Source of the DNA: Pseudomonadota bacterium
GTDB lineage: Bacteria > Pseudomonadota > Alphaproteobacteria > Rhizobiales > Devosiaceae
NCBI GenBank assembly: GCA_023391095.1
Contig: JAEWBN010000009.1
Span: 186,001 to 250,000 of the forward strand
Length of the DNA stretch: 64,000 nucleotides
Direction of reading: 5' to 3'
The notes under the pieces are model-generated. The model ran no database searches, had not been told where the DNA came from, and saw nothing but the letters and a program-made list of their open reading frames with translations. The number at the start of each line of letters is the position of its first letter. The first letter of the stretch is position 1. Shown piece after piece: positions 44,009 to 52,116 of the stretch. A program made the translations under genes and the position numbers.

Positions 44009-44569
44009 CTAGAGGCTGCCGATGATCTCTGCGATCAGGGCCTCGGTGTCCTCCCCGGCGCGGATGGCGATCTGCCCGTCGAGCAGCAGCACGGCAAGGC
44101 CGTGGACCTTGGCCCAGGCGGCCAGAGCCTTGATGCGGCCGGTCGCGGCATCCCCGCCCACGACGTGGCGTAGCGTGTCAAAGGCGGCATCCGCCGCCAT
44201 GCGCAGGCCGGGGCGGCCATCCTTTTTCAGCTGGGGCGAGAACATCAGGCGGAAGAGATTGGGATTGTCGAGGGCAAAGAGCACATAGGTCTTGCCCATG
44301 GCAGCCATGGCATTGTCGGGCTCGGAGGCGGCCACTTCCTCCATGCGGGCGGAAAAGCGCTGGAAGCCGGTCACCGCCAAGGCTTCGAGGAGGGCGGCGC
44401 GGCTATCGAAATGGCGATAGGGCGCGGCCGGGGAAACGCCGACAGCGCGCGCCAGATCGCGCAGGCCCAGGCCCGCCTCGCCATTGCGCTCGAGAATGAT
44501 AAGAGCGGCTTCGAGCAGCGCCTGGCGCAAATTGCCGTGGTGATAGGGGGAATTCTGCGAAGTTGACAT
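44009..44569 (-). CDS. TetR-family regulator with WHG C-terminal domain
   Basis: A 186-residue repressor. HTH at LLEAALIILERNGEAGLGLRDLARAVGVSPAAPYRHFDSRAALLEAL. The C-terminal WHG domain (NAMAAMGKTYVLFALDNPNLFRLMFSPQLKK) is typical of regulators of small-molecule efflux or lipid genes. It is divergent from the DUF2214 membrane gene, which may be its target. Ligand unknown. Confidence 0.93.
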   Translation of the reverse strand: MSTSQNSPYHHGNLRQALLEAALIILERNGEAGLGLRDLARAVGVSPAAPYRHFDSRAALLEALAVTGFQRFSARMEEVAASEPDNAMAAMGKTYVLFALDNPNLFRLMFSPQLKKDGRPGLRMAADAAFDTLRHVVGGDAATGRIKALAAWAKVHGLAVLLLDGQIAIRAGEDTEALIAEIIGSL

Positions 44570-44619
44570 TGTTCACTTAAAGCGGAATGATGTGAGCGCT
44601 GTCAACATGGAATGGCAAA

Positions 44620-45072
44620 ATGGATTGGGATCTGGTTCTGGCCTCGGCGCATCATGTGGCCGTGTTCACACTCGTGGCGCTGTTTGCGGCAGAGTTCGCG
44701 CTGGTGCGGCCGGGATTGAGCGGACCCCGGATCGTGCAGCTGACGCGACTGGATGCTGCCTATGGCGCGGTGGCCGGGATCGTCATCGTGATCGGCCTGC
44801 TGCGGGTTTATTTCGGGGCCATCGAGGAAAGCTATTATTGGGGCAACCATGCCTTCTGGGGAAAGATGACGGCCTTTCTCGTCATGGGTCTTTTGACAGT
44901 GCCACCGACGCTGGCCTTCCGGCGCTGGCTCAAGGCGGGCGCAGGGCAGGCGGACTATGCCCCGCCGCCGGCGGAGATCGGGGCGGCGCGGCGCTATATC
45001 CATCTTCAGGCCGGCATCCTGGTACTGATCCCGATCTTTGCGGCGGCCATGGCGCGCGGTTACGGCGCCTAG
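44620..45072 (+). CDS. DUF2214-family membrane protein
   Basis: A 150-residue inner-membrane protein with four predicted helices: LASAHHVAVFTLVALFAAEFALV, DAAYGAVAGIVIVIGLLRVYFG, AFWGKMTAFLVMGLLTVPPTLAFRRWL and YIHLQAGILVLIPIFAAAMARG. The paired His in helix 1 and the G-K in helix 3 are conserved in DUF2214. Function unknown. It is divergent from a TetR regulator, suggesting control by it, and overlaps the end of nth by 4 bases in convergent orientation. Confidence 0.92.
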   Translation: MDWDLVLASAHHVAVFTLVALFAAEFALVRPGLSGPRIVQLTRLDAAYGAVAGIVIVIGLLRVYFGAIEESYYWGNHAFWGKMTAFLVMGLLTVPPTLAFRRWLKAGAGQADYAPPPAEIGAARRYIHLQAGILVLIPIFAAAMARGYGA

Positions 45073-45743
45073 GCGCGGTCCGGACGCGGGGTCTTTGGCT
45101 CGAACAGGCACCATTGCGCAATCGGGCAGCGCCAGCATTCGGGCTTGCGGGCCTTGCAGATATAGCGGCCGTGCAGGATCAGCCAATGGTGGGCATGGAG
45201 CATGAAGCGCTCGGGCACCGCCTTTTGAAGGGCCAGTTCCACCGCCAGCGGGGTGTTGCCCGGCGCGATGCCGGTCCGGTTGCCGACGCGGAAAAGGTGG
45301 GTGTCCACGGCAATGGTGGGCTGCTTGAACCAGATGTTGAGCACGACATTGGCGGTCTTGCGCCCGACGCCGGGCAGGGCCTCAAGCGCTTCGCGGGTGT
45401 CGGGGACCTCCCCGCCGTGGCGCTCGAGCAGCAGCTGGCTCAGCGCATGGACATTCTTCGCCTTGCCGCGGAACAGGCCGATGGTCTTGATGAGTTCGGT
45501 GATCTTTTCTTCGCCCAGTGCCACCATGGCCGCGGGGGTGGGCGCCAGTTCGAAGAGCTTCTTGGTAGCCTTGTTGACCCCTGCGTCCGTGGCCTGGGCG
45601 GAGAGAACTACCGCCACCAGCAGGGTGAAGGCATTGAGGTAGTCGAGCTCGCCCTTGGGCTCGGGCTCGATCTCATGGAAGCGCGCGAAAATCGCCTCGA
45701 TCTCGGGCGACTTCAATTTCTTAATTTTTTTAACGCCCGCCAT
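45069..45743 (-). CDS. nth: Endonuclease III (DNA glycosylase/AP lyase)
   Basis: Base-excision repair of oxidised pyrimidines. 224 residues. The helix-hairpin-helix is LPGVGRKTANVVLN with the catalytic Lys, the catalytic Asp is in IAVDTHLFRVGNR, and the C-terminal [4Fe-4S] motif CKARKPECWRCPIAQWC has spacing C-x6-C-x2-C-x5-C. ATG 45743 (MAGVKKIKKL) is chosen; the longer open frame upstream is antisense to the next gene. It is divergent from the DUF2244 gene by 42 bases. Confidence 0.97.
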   Translation of the reverse strand: MAGVKKIKKLKSPEIEAIFARFHEIEPEPKGELDYLNAFTLLVAVVLSAQATDAGVNKATKKLFELAPTPAAMVALGEEKITELIKTIGLFRGKAKNVHALSQLLLERHGGEVPDTREALEALPGVGRKTANVVLNIWFKQPTIAVDTHLFRVGNRTGIAPGNTPLAVELALQKAVPERFMLHAHHWLILHGRYICKARKPECWRCPIAQWCLFEPKTPRPDRA

Positions 45744-45785
45744 TCTCTCGGCTCCGAATCTCTGCCAGTATTTCGGGGAAGAGCC

Positions 45786-46271
45786 ATGCCGATGCAAGCC
45801 ACCACCACAGCGCCGCTGTTTGCGGCGACCCTGAAGCCAGACCGCTCCCTGCGCACTGCCGGGGGCTGGGTCGCGCTGGCCTGCGTGGGGCTGGTGGGGG
45901 GACCGCTGCTGCTGGCAGCACCGGAAATCGCCGTTCCGGCGCTTTGCGCCTATGGCGCGGCGGGAGCGGGGCTGTTCGGCTTCGGCATGCGCCAGTCGCG
46001 ACGGCAGAATCTCAGCCAGCAGATCACCGTCTGGCCGGAGCAGGTGGAAATTGTCACCGCCGCGGAGGATGGAACGCGAGTGATGCAGCGCTTCGAGCCG
46101 CAGGTCGTGCGATTGCGGCTGGTGCGCGACGAAAACGAGCGGACCACCGGGATTTTCCTCAGGCATGGCAAGGACGAGCTCGAACTGGGCGGCTTCCTGT
46201 CGACCAATGACAAATCAAGCTTCGGGCGCGCGCTGGGCGTCGCGCTGCGCAAGGCCCGCCGGGCGGCATAG
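45786..46271 (+). CDS. DUF2244-family membrane protein
   Basis: A 161-residue protein with two close membrane helices (GGWVALACVGLVGGPLLLAAPEIAVPALCAYGAAGAGLFGFGM) followed by a soluble beta-rich domain (ITVWPEQVEIVTAAEDGTRVMQRFEPQVVRLRLV...GIFLRHGKDELELGGFLSTNDKSSFGRALGVAL). This is the DUF2244 pattern, which in Alphaproteobacteria often sits next to nth, as here. Function unknown. ATG 45786 follows GAAGAG. Confidence 0.92.
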   Translation: MPMQATTTAPLFAATLKPDRSLRTAGGWVALACVGLVGGPLLLAAPEIAVPALCAYGAAGAGLFGFGMRQSRRQNLSQQITVWPEQVEIVTAAEDGTRVMQRFEPQVVRLRLVRDENERTTGIFLRHGKDELELGGFLSTNDKSSFGRALGVALRKARRAA

Positions 46272-46346
46272 CGGTCAAAAGCGGGTGGCGCCGGACGGAA
46301 TGGTTTGGCTAGGGTCCGCACAGATACCCGACCCAAGGCCATGGCC

Positions 46347-47237
46347 ATGAACCAGATGCTTCCGCCCACCGCTTCCAATGACTATGACACGATCCGCGCG
46401 GCCATCCGCTATCTGACGGAAAATGGTCCCGATGAGACCGACCTCGCCGCCTTTGCCCGTGCGCTTGGGCTCAGCGAGCGGCAGCTGACCGATCTCTTCC
46501 GCCGCTGGTGTGGTCTCAGCCCCAAGAGCTTTGCGCAGGCCGTGGCGCTCAACCATGCCAAGGGGCTCTTGCGCGATCAAGCCAGCGTGCTCGACACGAC
46601 CTATGAAGTGGGCCTCAGCTCAACCAGCCGGCTGCATGACCTGTTCGTCACCTATGAAGCCATGCCGCCTGGTGTGTTCCGGGCCGGCGGGGCAGGGATG
46701 GACATGGTCTGGGGCATTGCCCCGTCGCCCTTCGGCACGGCGGTGGTGACGGCGACCGAATACGGCATATCGGGCCTGGGCTTTGCCGATGCCGACACCA
46801 CGATCGAAGAGGCTTTCGCGGATCTGGCTAATCGCTGGCCCAATGCCCGGTTCACGCGGGACGATGCGCGGATCGCGCCTGTTGTCGCGGGCATATTCGA
46901 GCCGTCGCGATGGTCGGCGGACCAGCCGGTGCGGGTTGTGCTGATCGGCACCGATTTCGAGGTCAAGGTGTGGGAAACGCTGCTCAAGATCCCGGTGGGC
47001 CATGCGGTGACCTATTCCAGCGTGGCCAACCATATCGGGCGGCCGAGCGCTTCGCGCGCGGTGGGCGCAGCCGTGGGCAGGAACCCGATCAGCTTTGTGG
47101 TGCCCTGCCACCGGGTGGTGGGTAGTTCCGGCGCGCTGACCGGCTACCATTGGGGCGTGCCGCGCAAGCGGGCCATTCTGGGCTGGGAGGCCGGGGTGAT
47201 CTCCACCGGCCGCCCCGTGATGCAGAGTTCCACGTGA
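46347..47237 (+). CDS. Ada-like protein: AraC HTH fused to O6-methylguanine-DNA methyltransferase
   Basis: Repairs O6-alkylguanine and probably regulates transcription. About 296 residues. N-terminal AraC-type HTH (LAAFARALGLSERQLTDLFRRWCGLSPKSFAQ...DTTYEVGLSSTSRLHDLFVTYEAMPPG), then the methyltransferase domain with the acceptor Cys in PISFVVPCHRVVGSSG. The Cys-rich N-terminal metal domain of E. coli Ada, which senses methyl phosphotriesters, is missing, so its signal is unclear. ATG 46347 is 8 bases after AAGG; 46341 is an alternative. Its last codons and stop overlap a parS-like site. Confidence 0.95.
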   Translation: MNQMLPPTASNDYDTIRAAIRYLTENGPDETDLAAFARALGLSERQLTDLFRRWCGLSPKSFAQAVALNHAKGLLRDQASVLDTTYEVGLSSTSRLHDLFVTYEAMPPGVFRAGGAGMDMVWGIAPSPFGTAVVTATEYGISGLGFADADTTIEEAFADLANRWPNARFTRDDARIAPVVAGIFEPSRWSADQPVRVVLIGTDFEVKVWETLLKIPVGHAVTYSSVANHIGRPSASRAVGAAVGRNPISFVVPCHRVVGSSGALTGYHWGVPRKRAILGWEAGVISTGRPVMQSST

Positions 47238-47240
47238 ATC
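47227..47240. other. parS-like site 5
   Basis: GTTCCACGTGAATC, overlapping the stop codon of the Ada-like gene. It is one base different from sites 1 and 4. Confidence 0.5.
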
Positions 47241-47242
47241 AT

Positions 47243-47271
47243 GCCGTCCGCGGGTAAGTCCCGAGGACGGC
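47243..47271. terminator. Hairpin between convergent Ada-like gene and gpmA
   Basis: GCCGTCC at 47243-47249 pairs with GGACGGC at 47265-47271, with an inner GGG/CCC stem and loop TAAGT. No T-run. Confidence 0.5.
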
Positions 47272-47287
47272 AAAGGTGGCGGAGCAA

Positions 47288-47902
47288 TCAGAGCGTGATG
47301 CGCTCTTCGAACTTGCCGTCAGCGCCGATCTTGTAAACCGTGGGCTCGCCCGTGGCGATTTCGCGGGCAAGGATTTCGTCCGGCGTCAGGCGTTCGATGG
47401 CCATGACCAGGGCGCGCAGAGAATTGCCGTGGGCGGCGATCAGGACGGTCTTGCCGGCCTTGAGCTGGGGCAGGATCTCGGCCTCGTAATAGGGCAGGGT
47501 GCGGGCTGCGGTGTCCTTGAGGGATTCGCCGCCCGGAGGGGGCACGTCGAACGACCGGCGCCAGATCAGCACCTGCTCTTCGCCCCATTTCTGGCGCGCA
47601 TCATCCTTGTTGAGGCCGGAAAGGTCGCCATAGTCGCGTTCATTGAGCGCGACGTTGCGGGTGATGGTGACGTTCTGGATGCCCATTTCTTCGAGCATGA
47701 GGTCGAGCGTGTGCTGGGCGCGGCGCAGGCATGATGTGTAGTAAAGATCGGGCACGATGCCGGCGGCCTTGAGGGCCTGGCCGGTCGCGCGGGCTTCGCC
47801 GATCCCCTGCTCGGTCAGGTTGGGATTGCGCCAACCGGTGAAGAGATTTTCGAGATTCCATTCGCTCTGGCCATGACGCACCAGGATCAGCGTACCGCTC
47901 AT
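47288..47902 (-). CDS. gpmA: 2,3-bisphosphoglycerate-dependent phosphoglycerate mutase
   Basis: Interconverts 3- and 2-phosphoglycerate in glycolysis. 204 residues, the shorter alphaproteobacterial form. The catalytic motif is LVRHGQSEWNLENLFTGW, with NERDYGDLSGLNKDDARQKWG and the second His in VLIAAHGNSLRALV. ATG 47902 is chosen; the frame extends upstream into dapB without a good start. It is 16 bases after dapB on the same strand, so they form an operon. Confidence 0.97.
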   Translation of the reverse strand: MSGTLILVRHGQSEWNLENLFTGWRNPNLTEQGIGEARATGQALKAAGIVPDLYYTSCLRRAQHTLDLMLEEMGIQNVTITRNVALNERDYGDLSGLNKDDARQKWGEEQVLIWRRSFDVPPPGGESLKDTAARTLPYYEAEILPQLKAGKTVLIAAHGNSLRALVMAIERLTPDEILAREIATGEPTVYKIGADGKFEERITL

Positions 47903-47918
47903 GTGTTCAGTCCCTTGT

Positions 47919-48731
47919 TCAGTCGTTGAGGCCAAGCACGTCGGCCATGGAATAAAGCCCGGCAGGCTGCCCGGCCGCCCAGAGGGCAGCGCGCACGGCG
48001 CCATTGGCAAAAATGGTGCGATCCTGGGCGCGGTGACCCAGTTCGATGCGCTCGGACGGACCAGCCAGAATGACGGTGTGATCGCCGATCACATTGCCGC
48101 CACGGAGCGTCGCAAACCCGATCGAGCCGAATTCGCGCGGACCGGTATGGCCATCGCGGGAGCGCACGGAATTGGCGCGGAGGTCAATATCGCGGCCCCT
48201 GGCGGCAGCCTCGCCCAGAAGCAGGGCCGTGCCCGAGGGCGCGTCGACCTTCTGGTTGTGGTGCATTTCGAGCACTTCGACATCGTAGTCGGGCAAGGCG
48301 CGGGCGGCCTTTTCCACCAGCACGGCAAGCGTCACGACGCCGGGAGAGAAATTGCCCGACTTGACCACCCGCGCGCCATTCCTGCCGGCTTCGGCAATCG
48401 CGGCGTCCTCGTCCGGGAGGCAGCCTGTGGTGCCGATGACGTGGACAAGGCCATGATCGGCGGCGAGACGGGCGAGGGCGACGCTGGCGGCCGGGGCGGT
48501 GAAATCGATGATGGCATCGGCCTTGCCGAGCAGACTGGCCGGGCCTTCGGCAATGGCAATGCCCAGCTCGCCCAGACCTGCATGAGTGCCGGCATCCTTG
48601 CCGACAGAGGCGGCACCGGGCCGGTCAAAGGCGCCGACAAGCTCTACATCGGGATGGGCGGCGACGGCCTTGATATTGGCCGCACCCATGCGCCCACCGG
48701 CTCCGGCAATGATGATGCGCAGCTTGCTCAT
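47919..48731 (-). CDS. dapB: 4-hydroxy-tetrahydrodipicolinate reductase
   Basis: Lysine and diaminopimelate synthesis, reducing the DapA product with NAD(P)H. 270 residues. Cofactor motif IIIAGAGGRMGAANIKAV at the N-terminus and active-site EVLEMHHNQKVDAPSGTALLLGE, with the conserved His-His-x2-Lys and Asp-Ala-Pro-Ser-Gly-Thr-Ala. It is followed closely by gpmA. Confidence 0.98.
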   Translation of the reverse strand: MSKLRIIIAGAGGRMGAANIKAVAAHPDVELVGAFDRPGAASVGKDAGTHAGLGELGIAIAEGPASLLGKADAIIDFTAPAASVALARLAADHGLVHVIGTTGCLPDEDAAIAEAGRNGARVVKSGNFSPGVVTLAVLVEKAARALPDYDVEVLEMHHNQKVDAPSGTALLLGEAAARGRDIDLRANSVRSRDGHTGPREFGSIGFATLRGGNVIGDHTVILAGPSERIELGHRAQDRTIFANGAVRAALWAAGQPAGLYSMADVLGLND

Positions 48732-48854
48732 GTGACGAACTCCCCGAATTGGCTCCGCCTATAGCAGTGCGGCGCGGCCGCGCCAACTGTGCTGCCCCCT
48801 GAGGGCGGACTGTGTTACGATTCGCCCAACGAGCCACAAGAAACGGACCGCCTG

Positions 48855-49205
48855 ATGACACTCACCAATGTGCTGGCCGGGATCGCGGTGGAGGATCTCT
48901 CGCTTTCCCTCGTCTGGTATGAATATCTGTTCGGCCGCCCGGCCGACGCGCGCACCATGCAGGACGTGGCCGAGTGGAAGCTGCCGGGCGGGGGCTGGGT
49001 GCATGTGATGACCGACCAGGACCGGGCCGGGGCGAGCGTCACCATGCTGATCGTGGATGACCTGGCCGACGAGCTGGCGCGGCTCGAAATGCACGGGCTC
49101 AAGCCGGTCGCCAAATCCATCGGCGACTTTTTCAAGACAGCCAAATTGCGGGACCCGGACGGGAACCTCATCATTCTCAGCCAGCCGCAGCAGGGTACGT
49201 ATTAG
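48855..49205 (+). CDS. VOC-superfamily (glyoxalase-like) protein
   Basis: A 116-residue VOC protein: MTLTNVLAGIAVEDLSLSLVWYEYLFGRPADARTM at the start and KTAKLRDPDGNLIILSQPQ at the end, with the metal-region Asp-Pro-Asp-Gly-Asn typical of glyoxalase or bleomycin-resistance-like folds. The second metal Glu is not obvious. Substrate unknown. It is divergent from dapB. ATG 48855 is chosen over an upstream in-frame codon. Confidence 0.9.
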   Translation: MTLTNVLAGIAVEDLSLSLVWYEYLFGRPADARTMQDVAEWKLPGGGWVHVMTDQDRAGASVTMLIVDDLADELARLEMHGLKPVAKSIGDFFKTAKLRDPDGNLIILSQPQQGTY

Positions 49206-49256
49206 GGGCGGCCCGTTGGGCGCCGTTCTCGTTCGCCCCCCCCAGTTTCGCCAGGC

Positions 49257-49308
49257 CTAGCGGCCAAGCTGCGCTTGCCTCCCCCGTCGGGGGGGAGGTG
49301 GGGCATCG
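49257..49308. repeat. Palindromic repeat, family B (single half)
   Basis: Reverse complement of the 5882-5929 sequence, with CTTGCCTCCCCCGTCGGGGG as the hairpin. It lies between the VOC gene and coaA, which converge. Confidence 0.6.
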
Positions 49309-49318
49309 CATAAGTCGC

Positions 49319-50269
49319 TCAGAGCCGCCGCAGCTTGACCTCTTCGACGCGGTGGTTCTGGCCCTTTTTGAGGATCAGGTCGGCGCGGCTGCGGGTGGGC
49401 AGGACGTTTTCGAGGAGGTTGGGGAGGTTGATGGTTTCCCAGACCATGCGACCATAGCCACCCGCTTCTTCCTCGCTCATTTCGGAGAATTTGCGGAAGA
49501 ATGAGGTGGGGTCGCGGAAGGCGGTTTCGCGCAGGCGGAAGAAGCGCGTGACGTACCAGTCGCGCAGGTCCTCCACATCGGCGTCGATATAAATCGAGAA
49601 ATCGATGAAATCCGAGGCAAACAGAATGGGCTGGCCATCCTGCGGCAGCTCGCCGGGCTGGAGGATGTTCAGCCCTTCGACAATAAGAATGTCGGGCTTG
49701 TCGATGACCACTTCTTCTCCGGGCACCACGTCATAGACAAGGTGGGAATAGACCGGCACCGAGACCCTGGGCTTGCCGGATTTGATGTCGGCGAGGAAGT
49801 TGACGAAGCGGGCGCGGTCGTAGCTTTCGGGGAACCCCTTGCGCCCCATGATGCCGCGCTCTTCAAGCACGCGATTGGGGTGGAGGAAACCGTCGGTGGT
49901 GACCAGATCAACCTTGGGGCTCGAGGGCCAGCGGGACAACAGCGCCTGAAGGATACGCGAGGTGGTCGATTTGCCCACCGCCACAGAGCCGGCAACGCCG
50001 ATGATGAACGGGACCTTGCCCCCGGGCGTATTGAGGAAGCGCGACGAGACGTGGTTGAGGCCCTGGATCGCCTCCACGTAATAGGCGAGGAGCCGCGACA
50101 GCGGCAGATAGATTTCCTCGGCCTCGGCCAGCGAGATCGGGTCGGTCAGCGCGCGCAGGCGCTTGATGTCATCCTCGGTCAGCGTCATCGGCTGGCCGTT
50201 GCGCAGGTCGCTCCACTGCTGCTTGGTGAAGTGGTGATAGGGGTCGAGTGCAGTCTGGCGCTTGGGCAT
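49319..50269 (-). CDS. coaA: Type I pantothenate kinase
   Basis: First step of coenzyme A synthesis. About 316 residues. P-loop IIGVAGSVAVGKSTTSRIL, VDLVTTDGFLHPNRVLEERGIMGRKGFPESYD, and DILIVEGLNIL with Walker B-like residues. ATG 50269 overlaps the hisE stop by one base (TGATG), and AAGGAG lies 5-6 bases before it. It is the last gene of the his operon, which is the usual Hyphomicrobiales order. Confidence 0.97.
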   Translation of the reverse strand: MPKRQTALDPYHHFTKQQWSDLRNGQPMTLTEDDIKRLRALTDPISLAEAEEIYLPLSRLLAYYVEAIQGLNHVSSRFLNTPGGKVPFIIGVAGSVAVGKSTTSRILQALLSRWPSSPKVDLVTTDGFLHPNRVLEERGIMGRKGFPESYDRARFVNFLADIKSGKPRVSVPVYSHLVYDVVPGEEVVIDKPDILIVEGLNILQPGELPQDGQPILFASDFIDFSIYIDADVEDLRDWYVTRFFRLRETAFRDPTSFFRKFSEMSEEEAGGYGRMVWETINLPNLLENVLPTRSRADLILKKGQNHRVEEVKLRRL

Positions 50270-50583
50270 CACGACTCCTTGCGAGCGGCTTTTTCAGCCA
50301 GGCCCGACTGGGCGGTGCGCCTGTCGAGCTCGGCCATGACGTCGGCCAGCGGGATTTTGGACGCGTTGAGCACGACCAGGAGATGGTAGAGCACGTCGGC
50401 GCTCTCCTTGACCAGCTCGGCCCGGTCGCCGGTCACGGCGGCAATAACCGCTTCGGTGGCTTCCTCGCCCAGTTTCTGGGCGGCCTTGTTCATGCCGCGC
50501 GCAATGAGCTTGGCAGTGTAGCTTTCCTCAGGCGAGGCAGCGGCGCGCGTTGCGATCCGGGCTTCGAGCTCTTCGAGTGTCAT
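50269..50583 (-). CDS. hisE: Phosphoribosyl-ATP pyrophosphatase
   Basis: Second step of histidine synthesis. 104 residues, normal for free-standing HisE. LIARGMNKAAQKLGEEATEAVIAAVTGDRAELVKESADVLYHLLVVL shows the Glu-rich MazG-like metal site. ATG 50583 (MTLEELEARIA) is preferred over an extension to 50661. It is translationally coupled to coaA and follows hisF after 128 bases. Confidence 0.97.
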   Translation of the reverse strand: MTLEELEARIATRAAASPEESYTAKLIARGMNKAAQKLGEEATEAVIAAVTGDRAELVKESADVLYHLLVVLNASKIPLADVMAELDRRTAQSGLAEKAARKES

Positions 50584-50711
50584 TTCGTGTTCCACCCCTT
50601 GGGTGTGACCCCGGCGGGGCCGGGGGCCAACTTCAGATCCCGGGCGGCGCCGGGAAGACATCGTGCGTGGTTATGGCTTAGAGCAAACTTTGGGCCTGCC
50701 GTCATCAGGAC

Positions 50712-51518
50712 CTAAGCAGCCTCAACGCTGGCGTCCATGCGCATGTCGATGCCATGTTCCATCATGTAGCGCTTGGCTTCGGGAATGGTGAAGGTGCCGA
50801 AGTGGAAAATGGAGGCCGCCAGCACGGCGCTGGCATGGCCTTCGGTGACGCCCTCGACCAGATGCTGCAGCGTTCCCACACCGCCCGAGGCAATCACGGG
50901 CACTTCGACGCTATCGGCAATGGCGCGGGTCAGCTGGAGGTCAAAGCCCGACTTGGTGCCGTCGCGGTCCATCGAGGTAACCAGCAATTCCCCGGCCCCG
51001 CGCTCGACCATGCGGGCAGCAAATTCCACCGCATCGATGCCCGTCGGCTTGCGGCCGCCATGGGTATAGATTTCCCATTCGGAGCGATTGTCGCCGCCGA
51101 CGCGGGCATCGAGCCGCTGCTTGGCATCGACCGAGACCACGATGCACTGATTGCCGAACTTGTCGGCGGCGCGGGCGATGAAATCGGGATCGTTCACAGC
51201 GGCGGAATTGATGGCAACCTTGTCGGCACCGGCCAGGAGAAGCTTGCGGATATCCTCGATGCTCCTGACGCCGCCCCCCACCGTCACCGGCATGAAGCAA
51301 TGTTCGGCGGTGCGGGCGACCACGTCGAAAATGGTGTCGCGGCCTTCGTGGCTGGCGGTGATGTCGAGAAAGGTCAGTTCGTCAGCGCCTGCCGCGTCAT
51401 AGGCCATGGCCGCTTCCACGGGATCGCCGGCATCGACGAGATCGACAAACTGGACGCCCTTGACGACACGGCCGCCGGCCACATCGAGACAGGGAATGAT
51501 ACGGGTCTTGAGGCTCAT
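50712..51518 (-). CDS. hisF: Imidazole glycerol phosphate synthase cyclase subunit
   Basis: TIM-barrel subunit that forms IGP and AICAR using ammonia from HisH. 268 residues; catalytic Asp residues in IIPCLDVAGGRVVKG and IVVSVDAKQR, phosphate-binding GGGVRSIEDIRKLLLAGADKVAINSAA and VIASGGVGTLQHL. It starts in a four-base ATGA overlap with the small membrane protein gene before it. Confidence 0.98.
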   Translation of the reverse strand: MSLKTRIIPCLDVAGGRVVKGVQFVDLVDAGDPVEAAMAYDAAGADELTFLDITASHEGRDTIFDVVARTAEHCFMPVTVGGGVRSIEDIRKLLLAGADKVAINSAAVNDPDFIARAADKFGNQCIVVSVDAKQRLDARVGGDNRSEWEIYTHGGRKPTGIDAVEFAARMVERGAGELLVTSMDRDGTKSGFDLQLTRAIADSVEVPVIASGGVGTLQHLVEGVTEGHASAVLAASIFHFGTFTIPEAKRYMMEHGIDMRMDASVEAA

Positions 51519-51835
51519 GCCAGCTCCGATTTTTGCCGCCGCGCAAAGGCAATGCGATGGATGACGAGGACGACGAGCCACACGATCAGCGCGCCACCGG
51601 CCAGGGGCAGGGTGGCCAGCAGGAACCAGGTGAGCACGAAGAGGGCATAGAGCGCGCCGCCCCAGTCGCTGCCGCCAACCATGCAGACGCTGGCGCTGCC
51701 CTCGCTTAATGTACATCCATTGGCGCTGGCAATGGCTTCCGCAATGACGACGCCCAACAGGGGCGCGAGGCCGAAAAGGACGATGAGCACGAAAAAGGTG
51801 GCGTAAAGCCCCCATGGGAAGCGCGGCGCGGTCAT
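51515..51835 (-). CDS. Small membrane protein in the his operon (copy 2)
   Basis: A 106-residue protein with two long hydrophobic stretches (YATFFVLIVLFGLAPLLGVVIAEAI and GGALYALFVLTWFLLATLPLAGGALIVWLVVLVIH), probably 3 helices in all, with a short loop containing two Cys (NGCTLSEGSASVCMVGG). The C-terminus is basic (RIAFARRQKSELA). The layout matches the protein encoded just before it: PW near the N-terminus, WG-A-L mid-way, P-L-x-x-G and W-L-V-x-L, then R-R-Q. Both are coupled by ATGA overlaps to each other and to hisF. Function unknown; not part of known his operons. Confidence 0.85.
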   Translation of the reverse strand: MTAPRFPWGLYATFFVLIVLFGLAPLLGVVIAEAIASANGCTLSEGSASVCMVGGSDWGGALYALFVLTWFLLATLPLAGGALIVWLVVLVIHRIAFARRQKSELA

Positions 51836-52116
51836 GGGCGGGATGCCTTGCGGCGCTGACGCCGCCGCACCCAGAGATGGGTCAGGAGCGCCACGAGCCA
51901 GCCGCCAAGGGCAAACATGCCGAGCGGGAAGGGCGCAAGCACCAGCCAGCCCAGCGCGCCCCATGCGGCCATGAGGTCGGTGAGCTGGAGCGGCGTTCCG
52001 GCGTGGCCGGCATTGGCAAAGGCGAGCACGATCACGGGCGAGAAAGTGAAGAGGCCGATCACCACGAGGGTGACGGCATAGGGCAACCATGGGACGCGCG
52101 GCTGCCCCCCGGTCAT
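51832..52116 (-). CDS. Small membrane protein in the his operon (copy 1)
   Basis: A 94-residue protein, MTGGQPRVPWLPYAVTLVVIGLFTFSPVIVLAFAN, then a loop AGHAGTPLQLTDLMAAWGALGWLVL and APFPLGMFALGGWLVALLTHLWVRRRQ with a basic tail. Two or three membrane helices. Its ATG overlaps the hisA TGA by one base; a GTG at 52119 is also possible. The next gene has the same layout, so a tandem duplication is likely. It may be a small accessory or regulatory membrane protein; nothing in the sequence gives a function. Confidence 0.85.
   Translation of the reverse strand: MTGGQPRVPWLPYAVTLVVIGLFTFSPVIVLAFANAGHAGTPLQLTDLMAAWGALGWLVLAPFPLGMFALGGWLVALLTHLWVRRRQRRKASRP

Noticed and set aside
44592..45785. Long plus-strand frame extending the DUF2244 gene
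   Set aside because: Passes through the DUF2214 and nth genes out of frame; the DUF2244 domain begins at 45786.
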